Below, piece by piece: positions 10,274 through 18,440 of a DNA stretch of 36,373 nt. The DNA comes from Aliiruegeria lutimaris. GTDB taxonomy: Bacteria; Pseudomonadota; Alphaproteobacteria; Rhodobacterales; Rhodobacteraceae. Made by a program: the position numbers and the translations under genes. The number at the start of each line of letters is the position of its first letter. The first letter of the stretch is position 1. Under the pieces are notes generated by a model. It was given only the letters and a program-made list of their open reading frames with translations. It searched no databases and was not told where the DNA came from. The DNA is taken from contig NZ_FNEK01000053.1 in the NCBI RefSeq assembly GCF_900099935.1, positions 1 to 36,373 on the forward strand, given 5' to 3'.

Positions 10274-10651
10274 CAACGTTCCTTCGGCGGCATGTTTGCT
10301 TTGCGAGAAAGAGTATCCGCCGCGGGCACGGAGCCGTGCCACGCAGCGTCGCAGTAGGGGCGTTTTTCGGCATTTCGGGCGCACCAATGGCCGGGCGCGC
10401 TGCAATCTGGGGGCATGCGCCCGCCGTCTCCGCCCGTTTTTTCCAAGAACCACGCCAGGAGTGGAGGTATTCGGGACACGAATTGTCGCCGGGTTGCAAC
10501 AGTGGACAGGCCAATTTCCCGCCGGTGAGGGAGATCAAAGAAATATCTACCTTTCGGTGAATACGGTGGTGTAGGCGCGGCGGACGACGCCGATACCGCC
10601 ATGTGGCCGCATGAATCGGCTGCCACAGGAATTGAAGGCCCGGAGGTTGCG
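10274..10651. other. Divergent intergenic region between betC and microprotein 2
   Basis: About 380 bases with no supported gene. It must hold the betC promoter and the microprotein 2 promoter, but I cannot pick either with confidence. A perfect inverted repeat GGCACGG-AG-CCGTGCC lies at 10325-10340, about 52 bases upstream of the betC start, and could be an operator. Further along there is a T6 run near 10439 and the microprotein ribosome binding site GGAGG. Confidence 0.5.
10325..10340. promoter_or_regulatory. Palindrome GGCACGGAGCCGTGCC upstream of betC
   Basis: Two 7-base arms are perfectly complementary around AG. The position in the 5' region of betC suggests a repressor or activator site. 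No regulator gene is adjacent, so the binding factor is unknown. Confidence 0.4.
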
Positions 10652-10774
10652 ATGCCGACACGCGACGACATGATCCGCGAATACCGCTCCCGCGCAGGCA
10701 CCCTGCCCGCGCTGCTGCTGATCTATGCCGCCCTTGTCAGTACGCTGGCATTGTCTGCTAGCGCCATACTCTGA
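10652..10774 (+). CDS. 40-residue membrane microprotein, copy 2
   Basis: The partner of the gene at 8496-8618, with the same length and architecture. It starts MPTRDDMIREYRSRAGTLPA, then has a hydrophobic helix ending LSTLALSASAIL. Differences from copy 1 are conservative (H/Y, S/T, V/L, V/I, S/A), and nine of the 30 conserved residues use a different synonymous codon. The leader GGAGGTTGCG before ATG is identical. A hairpin with a T-run follows at 10873. The two copies lie about 2 kb apart in the same orientation with betC between them on the other strand, which suggests duplication of the small gene. Family and function unknown. Confidence 0.82.
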   Translation: MPTRDDMIREYRSRAGTLPALLLIYAALVSTLALSASAIL

Positions 10775-10872
10775 GCGAAGCGCCAGCGCCCAGAATTATC
10801 CACCAGACCCGAACCGAATATCCCTGTGTCACCGCACCCAGTGACAAGGTGTGTGGATCTCTGGATGATAGC

Positions 10873-10901
10873 CGCTCCCGCGATGGGAGCGACCGGTTTT
10901 C
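10873..10901 (+). terminator. Hairpin terminator after microprotein 2
   Basis: CGCTCCC (10873-10879) pairs with GGGAGCG (10885-10891) around a 5-base loop, and TTTT follows at 10897-10900. It can end the microprotein 2 transcript. It also sits just beyond the end of the convergent ABC operon. Confidence 0.55.
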
Positions 10902-10913
10902 TCGTGGCCGCGA

Positions 10914-12575
10914 TCAGTTGCCCGCCGCCTCGCCGATATTGTCGACGCCGCGTTCCTCGAGCACGGTTGTCAGCCATTCGGGATCCATCTCCGGCACAGA
11001 GGACAGCAGCAGATCCGTGTAGGGATGATGCGGCGGGGTGAACATTTCGTCCTTGGGCCCCTGCTCCACCACCTTGCCATGTTGCATCACCACCACCTCG
11101 TCGGCGATCGAACGCACCGTGGCCAGGTCATGGGTGATGAACATGTAGGCCAGGCCAAACTCGTTCTGCAGCCGGTCGAGCAGCTTCAGGATGCCCTCGG
11201 CCACGAGTTGGTCGAGCGCGCTGGTCACCTCGTCGCAGATGATGAATTCCGGCTCCGCCGCCAGCGCCCGGGCGATGCCGATCCGCTGCTTCTGCCCGCC
11301 CGACAACTCCGGCGGGTAGCGGCTGTAATACTTGGACGGTTCCAGCTCAATCAGGTCCAGCAACTCGTCAACTCGTTGCTTCAGCGCAGGGCCGTGCAGC
11401 CCGCCATAGAACTGCGCCGGCCGGCCGATGATCTCGCTGATCCGGACCTTCGGGTTCAGCGCCGTGTCCGCCATCTGGTAGATCATCTGCGCTTGCCGGA
11501 GCTGGTCGCGCGTCCGGTCCTTGTAGCGCGGCGGCAGCGGCTCGCCCTTGCACAGGATCTGGCCGGACATCGGCGGCAGAAGCCCGGTGATGCAGCGCGC
11601 CGTCGTCGATTTTCCAGAACCGGATTCGCCCACGACGGCCACGGTCATGCCCGGGTAGATGTCGAAGGAGACATCGTCCAGAACCTTGACCCCACCGGTA
11701 TAGGCCGCGTCCACGTGCTGCACCGAGATCAGCGGTTCGCTGCCATCGGTGGGCCGGTGGCGCTGCGGCGAGTTGAAGGAGCGCACCGCCCAGAGGCTCT
11801 TGGTGTAATCCTCCTGTGGATTGTCGAGCATCACCTGCGTCGGCGCCTGTTCGACCTCCTCGCCCTTGAGCAACACCTTGATCGTATCGGCCATCTGGGC
11901 CACCACCGCGAGGTCGTGGGTGATGTAGATCGCCGCGGTGTTGAACTGGTCGACGATGTCGCGGATCGCCGCCAGAACCTCGATCTGGGTGGTCACGTCG
12001 AGCGCCGTGGTCGGCTCGTCGAAGATGATCAGGTCCGGCCGGCAGGACATGGCCATTGCGGTCATCGCCCGCTGGAGCTGGCCGCCCGAGACCTGGTGCG
12101 GATAGCGGAAGCCGATCTCCTTGGGGTTGGGAAGACGCAGCCGCTCATAAAGCTCCATCGCATCTTCCTGCGCCTCCATGCGCTTCTTGATCCGGTAATG
12201 GACGGGCGCCTCGGTATGCTGGTCGATGATCTTGTGGCTGGGATTGAACGAGGCCGCGGCCGATTGCGCCACATAGGCGATGCGCGAGCCGCGCAGCGCC
12301 CGGCGCTCGGATTCGGAGGCCGTCGTCAATTCCATCCCGTCGAACTCGATCGAGCCGTTGGAAATGCGTGTCCCGTCTCGGGCATAGCCCATGGCGGCGG
12401 CGCCGATGGTGGATTTGCCCGCGCCGCTCTCGCCGATCAGGCCGAGCACCTCGCCGCGATGCAGGGTGAGGTCCACGCCCTTGATGATCGGCACCCAGGT
12501 CTCGTCCGAGTAGCCTTCGATCTTGAGGTCCTTGATTTCGAGCAGGACCTCCGCGTTCTTGAACTTGTCATTCAT
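10914..12575 (-). CDS. ABC transporter ATPase, fused DppD-DppF type
   Basis: A 553-residue protein with two complete nucleotide-binding domains that power a peptide/opine-family importer. Domain 1: Walker A GESGAGKST (48-56), signature VSGGQLQR (162-169), Walker B LIIFDEP (182-188), switch His in YITHD. Domain 2: Walker A GESGSGKST (316-324), signature LSGGQKQR (424-431), Walker B FIICDEV (444-450), then FITHD. The usual DEP is DEV in domain 2, a tolerated change. The oligopeptide C-terminal region (HHPYTDLLLSSVPEMD) is present. The start lies 1 base after the permease stop, so it is the last gene of the SBP-permease-permease-ATPase operon. Substrate not readable. Confidence 0.94.
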   Translation of the reverse strand: MNDKFKNAEVLLEIKDLKIEGYSDETWVPIIKGVDLTLHRGEVLGLIGESGAGKSTIGAAAMGYARDGTRISNGSIEFDGMELTTASESERRALRGSRIAYVAQSAAASFNPSHKIIDQHTEAPVHYRIKKRMEAQEDAMELYERLRLPNPKEIGFRYPHQVSGGQLQRAMTAMAMSCRPDLIIFDEPTTALDVTTQIEVLAAIRDIVDQFNTAAIYITHDLAVVAQMADTIKVLLKGEEVEQAPTQVMLDNPQEDYTKSLWAVRSFNSPQRHRPTDGSEPLISVQHVDAAYTGGVKVLDDVSFDIYPGMTVAVVGESGSGKSTTARCITGLLPPMSGQILCKGEPLPPRYKDRTRDQLRQAQMIYQMADTALNPKVRISEIIGRPAQFYGGLHGPALKQRVDELLDLIELEPSKYYSRYPPELSGGQKQRIGIARALAAEPEFIICDEVTSALDQLVAEGILKLLDRLQNEFGLAYMFITHDLATVRSIADEVVVMQHGKVVEQGPKDEMFTPPHHPYTDLLLSSVPEMDPEWLTTVLEERGVDNIGEAAGN

Positions 12576-12576
12576 C

Positions 12577-13641
12577 TTACTGCTCCTTCAGGCCGGAGGT
12601 GCGGAAGAGCATCCAGTCGACGACGAAATTGATCGCCACCGTCAGCAGTGCGATCGCCGCCGCCGGGATCAGCGGGGTGATGTCGCCGAAGGAGATCAGC
12701 GTCGCGTTCTCGCGCACCATTGAGCCCCAGTCCGCCGTGGGAGGCTGGATACCGAGACCGAGGAAGCTCAGGCCGGCAATGAGCAGGAAGACGAAGCAGA
12801 ATTCCAGCCCGAACTCGGCAATGAGCGGTGCCGTGGCATTCGGCAGGATCTCCTTGCGGATCAGGTACCAGTCCTTCTCCCCGCGCAGTTTGGCCGCCTC
12901 GATATAATCCATGACAACGATATTGCCCGCGACCGCCCGGGTCAGGCGGAAGACGCGCGGCGAATAGATCACCGCCACCACGATCACGATCACCTGCAGA
13001 CCGGTGCCGAAGATCGAAAGAATCAGCAGCGCGAAGATCAGCGACGGGATCGACATGATCACATCCGCCGTGCGGCCCATGAGCTGATCGAACCAGCCGC
13101 CTTTCACGGCCGCCAGAAGCCCCGCCGTCGCCCCCATCAGGAAGGCCAGCAAGGTGGCGACAAGCGCCAGGCCGACCGAGTTGCGCGCGCCATAGATGAT
13201 GCGGCTGAACATGTCGCGGCCAAGCTGGTCGGCACCCAGGAGCATGTTCTCATCCGCCGGCGCAAAGGCCTGGCCGATGATCTCGGCCTCGCCATGTGGT
13301 GCGATCCAGGGCGCGAAGATGCCGGCGATGGCATAGGTGAAGATCACGAACATGCCGAAGGCCGCCGTCAGCGGCGCGGTGCGCAGCTCCTTGGCCAGAC
13401 CAGGCTTCGAGATCAGGATCAGGAACTCGCGGAAGGCATAGGACGTGCCGGCCGCGAGCGCGAGCACGAAGGCCGATGTCGCCACGAAACGCAGCGCACC
13501 CGCCCCGCCGATGATCCCCAGAACGAAGGAGACCAGCGTCAGCGAGAAGATCAGCATGAAGACCGAGCGCTGCTTGTAATAGGCGGCAAGGCAGGAGGCC
13601 CCGATCAGGGCGGTGTAGTAGAGTATGACGAAATTGCTCAT
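12577..13641 (-). CDS. ABC transporter permease, DppC type with extra N-terminal membrane segment
   Basis: A 354-residue inner-membrane permease. Residues about 85-350 are the standard DppC/OppC core (LLGADQLGRDMFSRIIYGAR, then the EAA loop EAAKLRGEKDWYLIRKEILPN region, then LSFLGLGIQPPTADWG). The first 80 residues are an addition to the usual family length of about 290-300. They contain roughly three hydrophobic segments (2-20, 28-47, 50-67) before the helix that normally opens the protein. It pairs with the DppB-type permease encoded just upstream. The ATPase gene starts 1 base after its stop. Confidence 0.92.
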   Translation of the reverse strand: MSNFVILYYTALIGASCLAAYYKQRSVFMLIFSLTLVSFVLGIIGGAGALRFVATSAFVLALAAGTSYAFREFLILISKPGLAKELRTAPLTAAFGMFVIFTYAIAGIFAPWIAPHGEAEIIGQAFAPADENMLLGADQLGRDMFSRIIYGARNSVGLALVATLLAFLMGATAGLLAAVKGGWFDQLMGRTADVIMSIPSLIFALLILSIFGTGLQVIVIVVAVIYSPRVFRLTRAVAGNIVVMDYIEAAKLRGEKDWYLIRKEILPNATAPLIAEFGLEFCFVFLLIAGLSFLGLGIQPPTADWGSMVRENATLISFGDITPLIPAAAIALLTVAINFVVDWMLFRTSGLKEQ

Positions 13642-13651
13642 GTTCCCGCCC

Positions 13652-14608
13652 TCACTTCGGATGCCGCAAGCGCGGGTTGGTCAGGATCGCCCCGACATCC
13701 GCTGCAAGGTTGAGAAGGATGAAAGTCGCCGCGAAGATCATGCAGCAGGCCTGCACGATCGGGAAATCGCGCTTGGCGACCGCGTCGACCAGCAGCTGTC
13801 CGATGCCGGGATAGACGAAGACCACTTCGACCAGCACGACGCCGGTGATGAGATAGGCGAGGTTCAGCGCCACCACGTTGATGATCGGCGCCCAGGCGTT
13901 CGGCAGGGCATGTTTCACGATCACCTTCCAGGGCGGCGTGCCCTTGAGCCGGGCCATCTCGATATAAGGAGAGGCCAGCAGGTTGATGATCGCCGCGCGC
14001 GTCATGCGCATCATGTGTGCGGTCACTACGAGCACCAGCGTCAGCATTGGCAGAAATGTCCTTTCGAGAAGATCGAGAAGGCTCATGTCACCGCTGAGGC
14101 TCGAAATGGCCGGGAACATCGTCGTGCGGACAGCCAGGAAGAGAATGAGAATGTAGCCGAGGAAGAATTCCGGCGAGGAGATCGTCGTCAGCGTCATCAC
14201 GTTGGCGACGCGGTCGAAGATCGTGTTGCGGTACAGCGCCGTGAAGACACCGAGCATGATCGAGATCGGCACCGCGATCACCGCCGCGTAGGAGGCCAGG
14301 AAGAGCGTGTTGACGAAACGGTCCGAAATCGCCTCGCTCACCCGTTCTCCGGAAACAAGCGAAACCCCGAAATCGCCGGTTGCGGCACCGCCGAGCCACT
14401 CGAGATAGCGCACGGGCGCGGGCCGGTCGAGACCAAGCTGCTCGCGCATCGCGGCAACGGTTTCCTCGGTCGCGCCCTGTCCGAGCACGGCTTCGGCGAT
14501 ATCGCCTGGCAGCAGTTCCACAGCAAAAAAGATCAGCACCGACACCACAAGAATGGTGAGGAGGCCAAGTCCCAGTCTTTTAAAGACCAGCCTGGTGAGG
14601 TCGCCCAT
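13652..14608 (-). CDS. ABC transporter permease, DppB type
   Basis: A 318-residue permease. The ATG at 14606-14608 is chosen because GGAGGG lies upstream and the protein starts MGDLTRLVFKRLGLGLLTIL, as DppB proteins do; the longer frame adds an unlikely 33 residues. Visible marks are FFAVELLPGD, REQLGLDRPAPVRYLEWLGG, the EAA-type loop IEMARLKGTPPWKVIVKHALP and VEVVFVYPGIGQLLVDAV. Six membrane helices are expected. It lies between the SBP gene, across a terminator-like hairpin, and the DppC-type permease. Confidence 0.94.
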   Translation of the reverse strand: MGDLTRLVFKRLGLGLLTILVVSVLIFFAVELLPGDIAEAVLGQGATEETVAAMREQLGLDRPAPVRYLEWLGGAATGDFGVSLVSGERVSEAISDRFVNTLFLASYAAVIAVPISIMLGVFTALYRNTIFDRVANVMTLTTISSPEFFLGYILILFLAVRTTMFPAISSLSGDMSLLDLLERTFLPMLTLVLVVTAHMMRMTRAAIINLLASPYIEMARLKGTPPWKVIVKHALPNAWAPIINVVALNLAYLITGVVLVEVVFVYPGIGQLLVDAVAKRDFPIVQACCMIFAATFILLNLAADVGAILTNPRLRHPK

Positions 14609-14745
14609 ATGTCCCTCCGAAGCTTCGCATGACGACCGGCAGCCGAATGCGCGTTCCTGATTGTCATTGCGCGTTTCCGGTTTCGCCGGGAACGCCTTCC
14701 GGGGCATGGCTTTCAGCTCGGTCGCCCTGTGCCGCCGGATCGAAA

Positions 14746-14773
14746 GCCCCCGGCGCGAAACCGCGCCGGGGGC
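14746..14773 (-). terminator. Strong intercistronic hairpin between SBP and permease genes
   Basis: A 12-base perfect stem GCCCCCGGCGCG/CGCGCCGGGGGC with a 4-base loop lies 15 bases past the SBP stop and is followed by TTTCG on the minus strand. Such hairpins commonly protect the SBP message and attenuate transcription into the permeases, giving excess binding protein. Confidence 0.65.
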
Positions 14774-14787
14774 CGGGATTTTTCATG

Positions 14788-16395
14788 TCAGGCTGTGGAC
14801 CACCAGCGGCTCGCCGCCCGGGCCCCATCGCATTCCCAACTCGCCGCCATCGCGTCGGGCGTGCCGATATTCGCGCGGCTGGCAAAAACGAAGTTGTTGA
14901 AGAACGGGATGATGGTGCCGCCATCGTCATGCGCGATCATTCCCATCTCGCGGTAGATCTCGGCCCGCTTGGCGTCGTCAAGCTCGGCTTTGCCCATCAA
15001 CAGCAACTCGTTGAAGCGGTCGTTGATCCAATAGCTCTCGTTCCAGGCCGCGTCGGCCTTGTAGGCCAGCGTGTACATCACATCCGGCGTCGGGCGCGCG
15101 CCCCAGGAGACGAGCGTGAACGGCTTCTTGAGCCAGACATCGGAATAATACCCGTCATTCGGCTCGCGCACGACATTGACCTTGATGCCCGCCGCCTTGG
15201 CATGCTCGGCATAGAGCACGCACATGTCCACCGCGCCGGCATAGACGCTGTCTGCCGTGCTCAGGCTGACTTCCAGCCCCTCGGCACCGGCCTTCTTCAG
15301 CAGCGCCTTGGCCTGGTCGGGATCGTAATCGCGCTGCGGAATGTCGGCAGGCCAGTAGGGCTGTGCCGGCGAATGGTGGAAATCGTTGCCCTTGGTGGCC
15401 GCGCCGAAGGCGATCTTCTCGATGATCTCGTCGCGGTTCATCGCCAGCTTGAGCGCGTTGCGCACGTCCGGATTGTCGAAGGGCGCCTTGTTGCAATGCA
15501 TCGGCATGGTGATGGCGCCGGCCGAGGGAATGTTGTGGATGTTGATGTTCCGGTCCCGCTGCAGCAGCGCCATCGTCTTGAGCTCGATGATCGAGACCGC
15601 GTCCACGTCGCCGGTGACCAGCGCGGTCTGGCGGGCGTTCGGATCGTTCAGCACGATGATCTCGACCTTGTCGAACCAGGCGCCTTCGCGGTGCCAGCCG
15701 TCATGGCGGGAAAGCTGCCAGCTCACGCCGAACTCGCCGCCGTCGATCTTGTAGGGGCCGGTGCCGTCGCCGGACTGCCAGTCAATCGTGCCGTCATCCT
15801 TGGCCGGGCAGATGGCAAAGTGATAATCGGTCATCAGCCACGGCAGGTCGGCATTGCCGCCCGTCAGGGTGATCTTGACCGTGTAGTCGCCATCCTTGGT
15901 GATATCGACCACGTCGCTCAGCAGCGCCTTGGCCGCCGAGGTCGTCGCATCGCCACGGTGGTGATTCAACGAGGCAATGACATCATCGGCGGTACATTTC
16001 TTGCCGCTGTGGAAAGAGGCGTTCTCGCTGAGCTTGAAGGTCCATTCGGAGGCGTCGGCGGAAGCCTCCCAGCTGTCGGCAAGATCGGGGCCGAGCGAGC
16101 CGTCGCCATTGATCATGGTCAGGTAGGACCGGTGGGTATGCGCCAGGTAGATCATCTGGCGCGACACATAGGTGCCCGGATCATGCGTATCGGCAGTATT
16201 GCCGTCATGCAGACCCCAGCGGAAGCTCCCGCCGGATTTGGGCTGAGCCGCCGCCTTGGTGGTCCAAAGCCCGGTGGCCGTGGTCGCAGTCAGGCCGGCA
16301 GCGATCGAGGTGTTTATGAAATCTCGACGCGAGATCCGCCCCGTACGGGCTGCCTCTGCAATGCGGTTTATAAGGACTTTATCCTTCTTCGACAT
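14788..16395 (-). CDS. ABC transporter substrate-binding protein, family 5, Tat-exported
   Basis: A 535-residue periplasmic binding protein of the DppA/OppA superfamily (SBP_bac_5). The N-terminus carries a twin-arginine signal, ISRRDFINTS followed by a hydrophobic stretch and AAAQP. The mature part begins GGSFRWGLHDGNTAD. Family landmarks are LADSWEASADASEWTFKLSE, ASFHSGKKCTADDVIASLNH and VRNALKLAMNRDEIIEKIAFG. First gene of the minus-strand ABC operon. It is clearly paralogous to the divergent SBP at 16826-18406 (shared HRGD, FHSGK, GDVDA, PNDGY.SDVWLK and NDRF.ELL). Ligand unknown; a Tat signal is common for this subgroup in Rhodobacteraceae. Confidence 0.94.
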   Translation of the reverse strand: MSKKDKVLINRIAEAARTGRISRRDFINTSIAAGLTATTATGLWTTKAAAQPKSGGSFRWGLHDGNTADTHDPGTYVSRQMIYLAHTHRSYLTMINGDGSLGPDLADSWEASADASEWTFKLSENASFHSGKKCTADDVIASLNHHRGDATTSAAKALLSDVVDITKDGDYTVKITLTGGNADLPWLMTDYHFAICPAKDDGTIDWQSGDGTGPYKIDGGEFGVSWQLSRHDGWHREGAWFDKVEIIVLNDPNARQTALVTGDVDAVSIIELKTMALLQRDRNINIHNIPSAGAITMPMHCNKAPFDNPDVRNALKLAMNRDEIIEKIAFGAATKGNDFHHSPAQPYWPADIPQRDYDPDQAKALLKKAGAEGLEVSLSTADSVYAGAVDMCVLYAEHAKAAGIKVNVVREPNDGYYSDVWLKKPFTLVSWGARPTPDVMYTLAYKADAAWNESYWINDRFNELLLMGKAELDDAKRAEIYREMGMIAHDDGGTIIPFFNNFVFASRANIGTPDAMAASWECDGARAASRWWSTA

Positions 16396-16704
16396 TCTGT
16401 TCTCCTGTTGGATTCTTGCTGTCCGGCGTCATTGTCGCGCCTTCAGAGTCGGAGCGGTTCCTGCACTGGCGGGGGAAATTGCTCAAAAACGACATGCAAT
16501 TAACCAAACACGAACCGCCACTGAGTTCCACCCCGACAGGAGAGAAACTTTGACTTCCCCAAGGGAAACCTTCTGCATGCATTGGTCGTATCGTTGCCTT
16601 TCCTGATCCGTGATGCAACATTTGCGACGCGTTGAATGAAAAAAACATTTCGTAAAACGGCTGACTTGGGGTGAAGTAACTTTCGCAGGCCGCGCCACGA
16701 CAGC

Positions 16705-16727
16705 AAGAAACCGGGACACGGTTTCTT
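16705..16727. promoter_or_regulatory. Inverted repeat AAGAAACCG-5-CGGTTTCTT
   Basis: A perfect 9-base stem with a 5-base centre, about 100 bases before the SBP2 start. It could be an operator for a dimeric regulator or a leader hairpin. Confidence 0.45.
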
Positions 16728-16756
16728 TCGGGCCATGGCAGAGCTATGCTGGAAAT

Positions 16757-16771
16757 CGACATTACATGTCG
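16757..16771. promoter_or_regulatory. Palindrome CGACAT-TAC-ATGTCG
   Basis: A perfect 6-base inverted repeat with a 3-base centre, 55 bases before the SBP2 start and 30 bases after the repeat at 16705-16727. It may be a binding site; no regulator gene is adjacent. Confidence 0.4.
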
Positions 16772-16825
16772 CAAACCGACACCCTCGGGTGCCGCCCGTA
16801 TTACCAAGAAGAAAGACAGGGACGC

Positions 16826-18406
16826 ATGAGCCATAACAGGAAAACAACGACCTTCGCACAGCCGACACGCCGCAGATTTCTCGGCACCACGGCTGCCTTC
16901 GCAGGACTCGCTTCGACGGGCACACTTCTGGGCACGGAACGCGCCCGCGCTCAGTCGCGCGGTGGCACAATCCGTGTCGCAAAGGGCCATGGCAACACCA
17001 GCGATACGCTCGACCCGGCAACCTGGACCAATGGTTTCACCGTGGCATTGACCTACGGGATGAACGGTTTCCTGACCAAGGTCGGTGTTGACGGGTCGCT
17101 GGAGCCGGACATCGCGGAGAGCTGGGAGGCCAGCCCCGACGCCAAGACATGGCGGTTCAAGATCCGCTCTGGCATCACCTTCCATTCCGGAAAGCCGGTG
17201 ACACTGGACGACGTGATCGCTTCGATCGACTACCATCGCGGTGACGAGTCGAAATCGGTCGCCAAACCACTGGTCTCCCCGATCGTTTCGATCGCCAAGG
17301 AGGGCGAAGACACGGTCGTTTTCGAACTGGAGACCGGCAGCGCCGACTTCCCCTTCGTATTCACCGACTACCACATGGCGATCTGCCCCTCCGACGGCGC
17401 GGGCTCCATCGACTGGCGCTCCGGCGACGGGTGCGGCCCCTACAAGCTGGTCGAGTTCGATCCCGGCGTGGTGGCCCGCTTCGAGCGTTTCAAGGACGAC
17501 TGGGACCAGGAACGCGGCTTTATCGACGCGGTGGAGATGCTGTCCATCGTGGATCTGAACGCGCGGACCACGGCGCTGGTCTCCGGCGATGTCGACGCGA
17601 TCGACAAGCTGGACCTCAAGACCGTGGCGCTGCTGGGCCGCAATCCCGGGATCGCGATCCATTCCGTCGCCGGTCCTCAGTACTACAGTTTCGCCGCGCG
17701 TGCCGATACCGCACCGCTCGACGATGTGAATGTGCGCCGGGCTTTGAAACATGCGATCAACCGGCAGGAACTGGTCGACAAGATCCTCTTCGGCCACGGC
17801 ACCGTGGGCAAGGACCAGCCGATCGGGCCGAGCTATCGCTTCCACAACCCGGACCTGGCACAGACGCCCTATGACCCGGACAAGGCGAAGTTCTATCTCA
17901 AGGAAGCCGGGCTCGACGCGCTGACCGTTCAGCTTTCGGCGGCCGATGCGGCCTTCCCGGGGGCGGTGGACGCCGCCGTGCTGTACCAGAACTCGGCCTC
18001 TGCGGCCGGCATCACCATCGACGTCAAGCGGGTGCCGAATGACGGCTACTGGTCCGATGTCTGGCTGAAGCACCCGTTCTGCGCGGTCTACTGGGGCGGT
18101 CGTCCGACCGAGGACCAGATCTTCACCACCGCCTTCGAGGGCGGCGCTGCCTGGAACGACAGCATGTGGGCGAATGACCGCTTCGACGAGTTGCTGGTCA
18201 TGGCCCGGGCCGAACTCGACGAGGACAAGCGGCGCGCGATGTATTACGAGATGCAGGAAATCGTCTCGACGGATGGTGGCACCGTACTGCCGATGTTCGC
18301 CAATTTCGTCTTCGCCACCGGCAAACGCGTGGTGCATGGCGACATGGCCTCGAACTTCGACCAGGATGGCGAGCGCTGGATGGAGCGCTGGTCGCTGGCC
18401 GACTGA
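16826..18406 (+). CDS. Second ABC substrate-binding protein, family 5, Tat-exported
   Basis: A 526-residue paralogue of the SBP at 14788-16395. The ATG at 16826 gives a proper twin-arginine leader, TRRRFLGTTAAFAGLA then ARAQS; an earlier frame start is unlikely. The mature protein starts GGTIRVAKGHGNTSD. Shared landmarks are LEPDIAESWEASPDAKTW, ITFHSGKPVTLDDVIASID, SGDVDAIDKLDLKTVALL and PNDGYWSDVWLKHPF. No permease genes accompany it on this strand, so it probably shares the divergent permease-ATPase set or is an alternative ligand receptor. A strong hairpin follows its stop. Downstream on the same strand are the DoeA-like and ArgE-like genes. Confidence 0.94.
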   Translation: MSHNRKTTTFAQPTRRRFLGTTAAFAGLASTGTLLGTERARAQSRGGTIRVAKGHGNTSDTLDPATWTNGFTVALTYGMNGFLTKVGVDGSLEPDIAESWEASPDAKTWRFKIRSGITFHSGKPVTLDDVIASIDYHRGDESKSVAKPLVSPIVSIAKEGEDTVVFELETGSADFPFVFTDYHMAICPSDGAGSIDWRSGDGCGPYKLVEFDPGVVARFERFKDDWDQERGFIDAVEMLSIVDLNARTTALVSGDVDAIDKLDLKTVALLGRNPGIAIHSVAGPQYYSFAARADTAPLDDVNVRRALKHAINRQELVDKILFGHGTVGKDQPIGPSYRFHNPDLAQTPYDPDKAKFYLKEAGLDALTVQLSAADAAFPGAVDAAVLYQNSASAAGITIDVKRVPNDGYWSDVWLKHPFCAVYWGGRPTEDQIFTTAFEGGAAWNDSMWANDRFDELLVMARAELDEDKRRAMYYEMQEIVSTDGGTVLPMFANFVFATGKRVVHGDMASNFDQDGERWMERWSLAD

Positions 18407-18415
18407 CCTCGCCCC

Positions 18416-18440
18416 GGCGCGCCGTCACACACGGCGCGCC
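18416..18440 (+). terminator. Hairpin after the second SBP gene
   Basis: GGCGCGCCGT (18416-18425) pairs perfectly with ACGGCGCGCC (18431-18440) around CACAC, 9 bases past the stop. The tail is AAGCTTTCC, with a poor T-run. It probably stabilises or terminates the SBP2 transcript and separates it from doeA. Confidence 0.55.

Larger units (their letters stand above)
16396..16825. other. Divergent control region between the two SBP genes
   Basis: 430 bases without a gene. It holds two inverted repeats on the SBP2 side, described separately (16705-16727 and 16757-16771), and an A-rich stretch near 16640. I could not identify a confident -35/-10 pair for either gene. The region should contain both promoters and any shared operator. 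Confidence 0.5.

Noticed and set aside
11025-12632. 535-codon frame opposite the double ATPase
   Set aside because: Antisense shadow of a well-supported ABC ATPase.
8765-16395. betC and the peptide-type ABC operon as one choline-sulfate uptake system
   Set aside because: They are on the same strand but separated by a microprotein gene, two promoter-sized gaps and a terminator-like hairpin; choline-sulfate importers are of other ABC or BCCT types. Proximity alone is not enough.
14629-16503. 624-codon frame opposite SBP1
   Set aside because: Antisense shadow; its ends cross the intergenic hairpin and divergent promoter region.
16379-18337. 652-codon frame opposite SBP2
   Set aside because: Antisense shadow of SBP2 extended through non-coding DNA.
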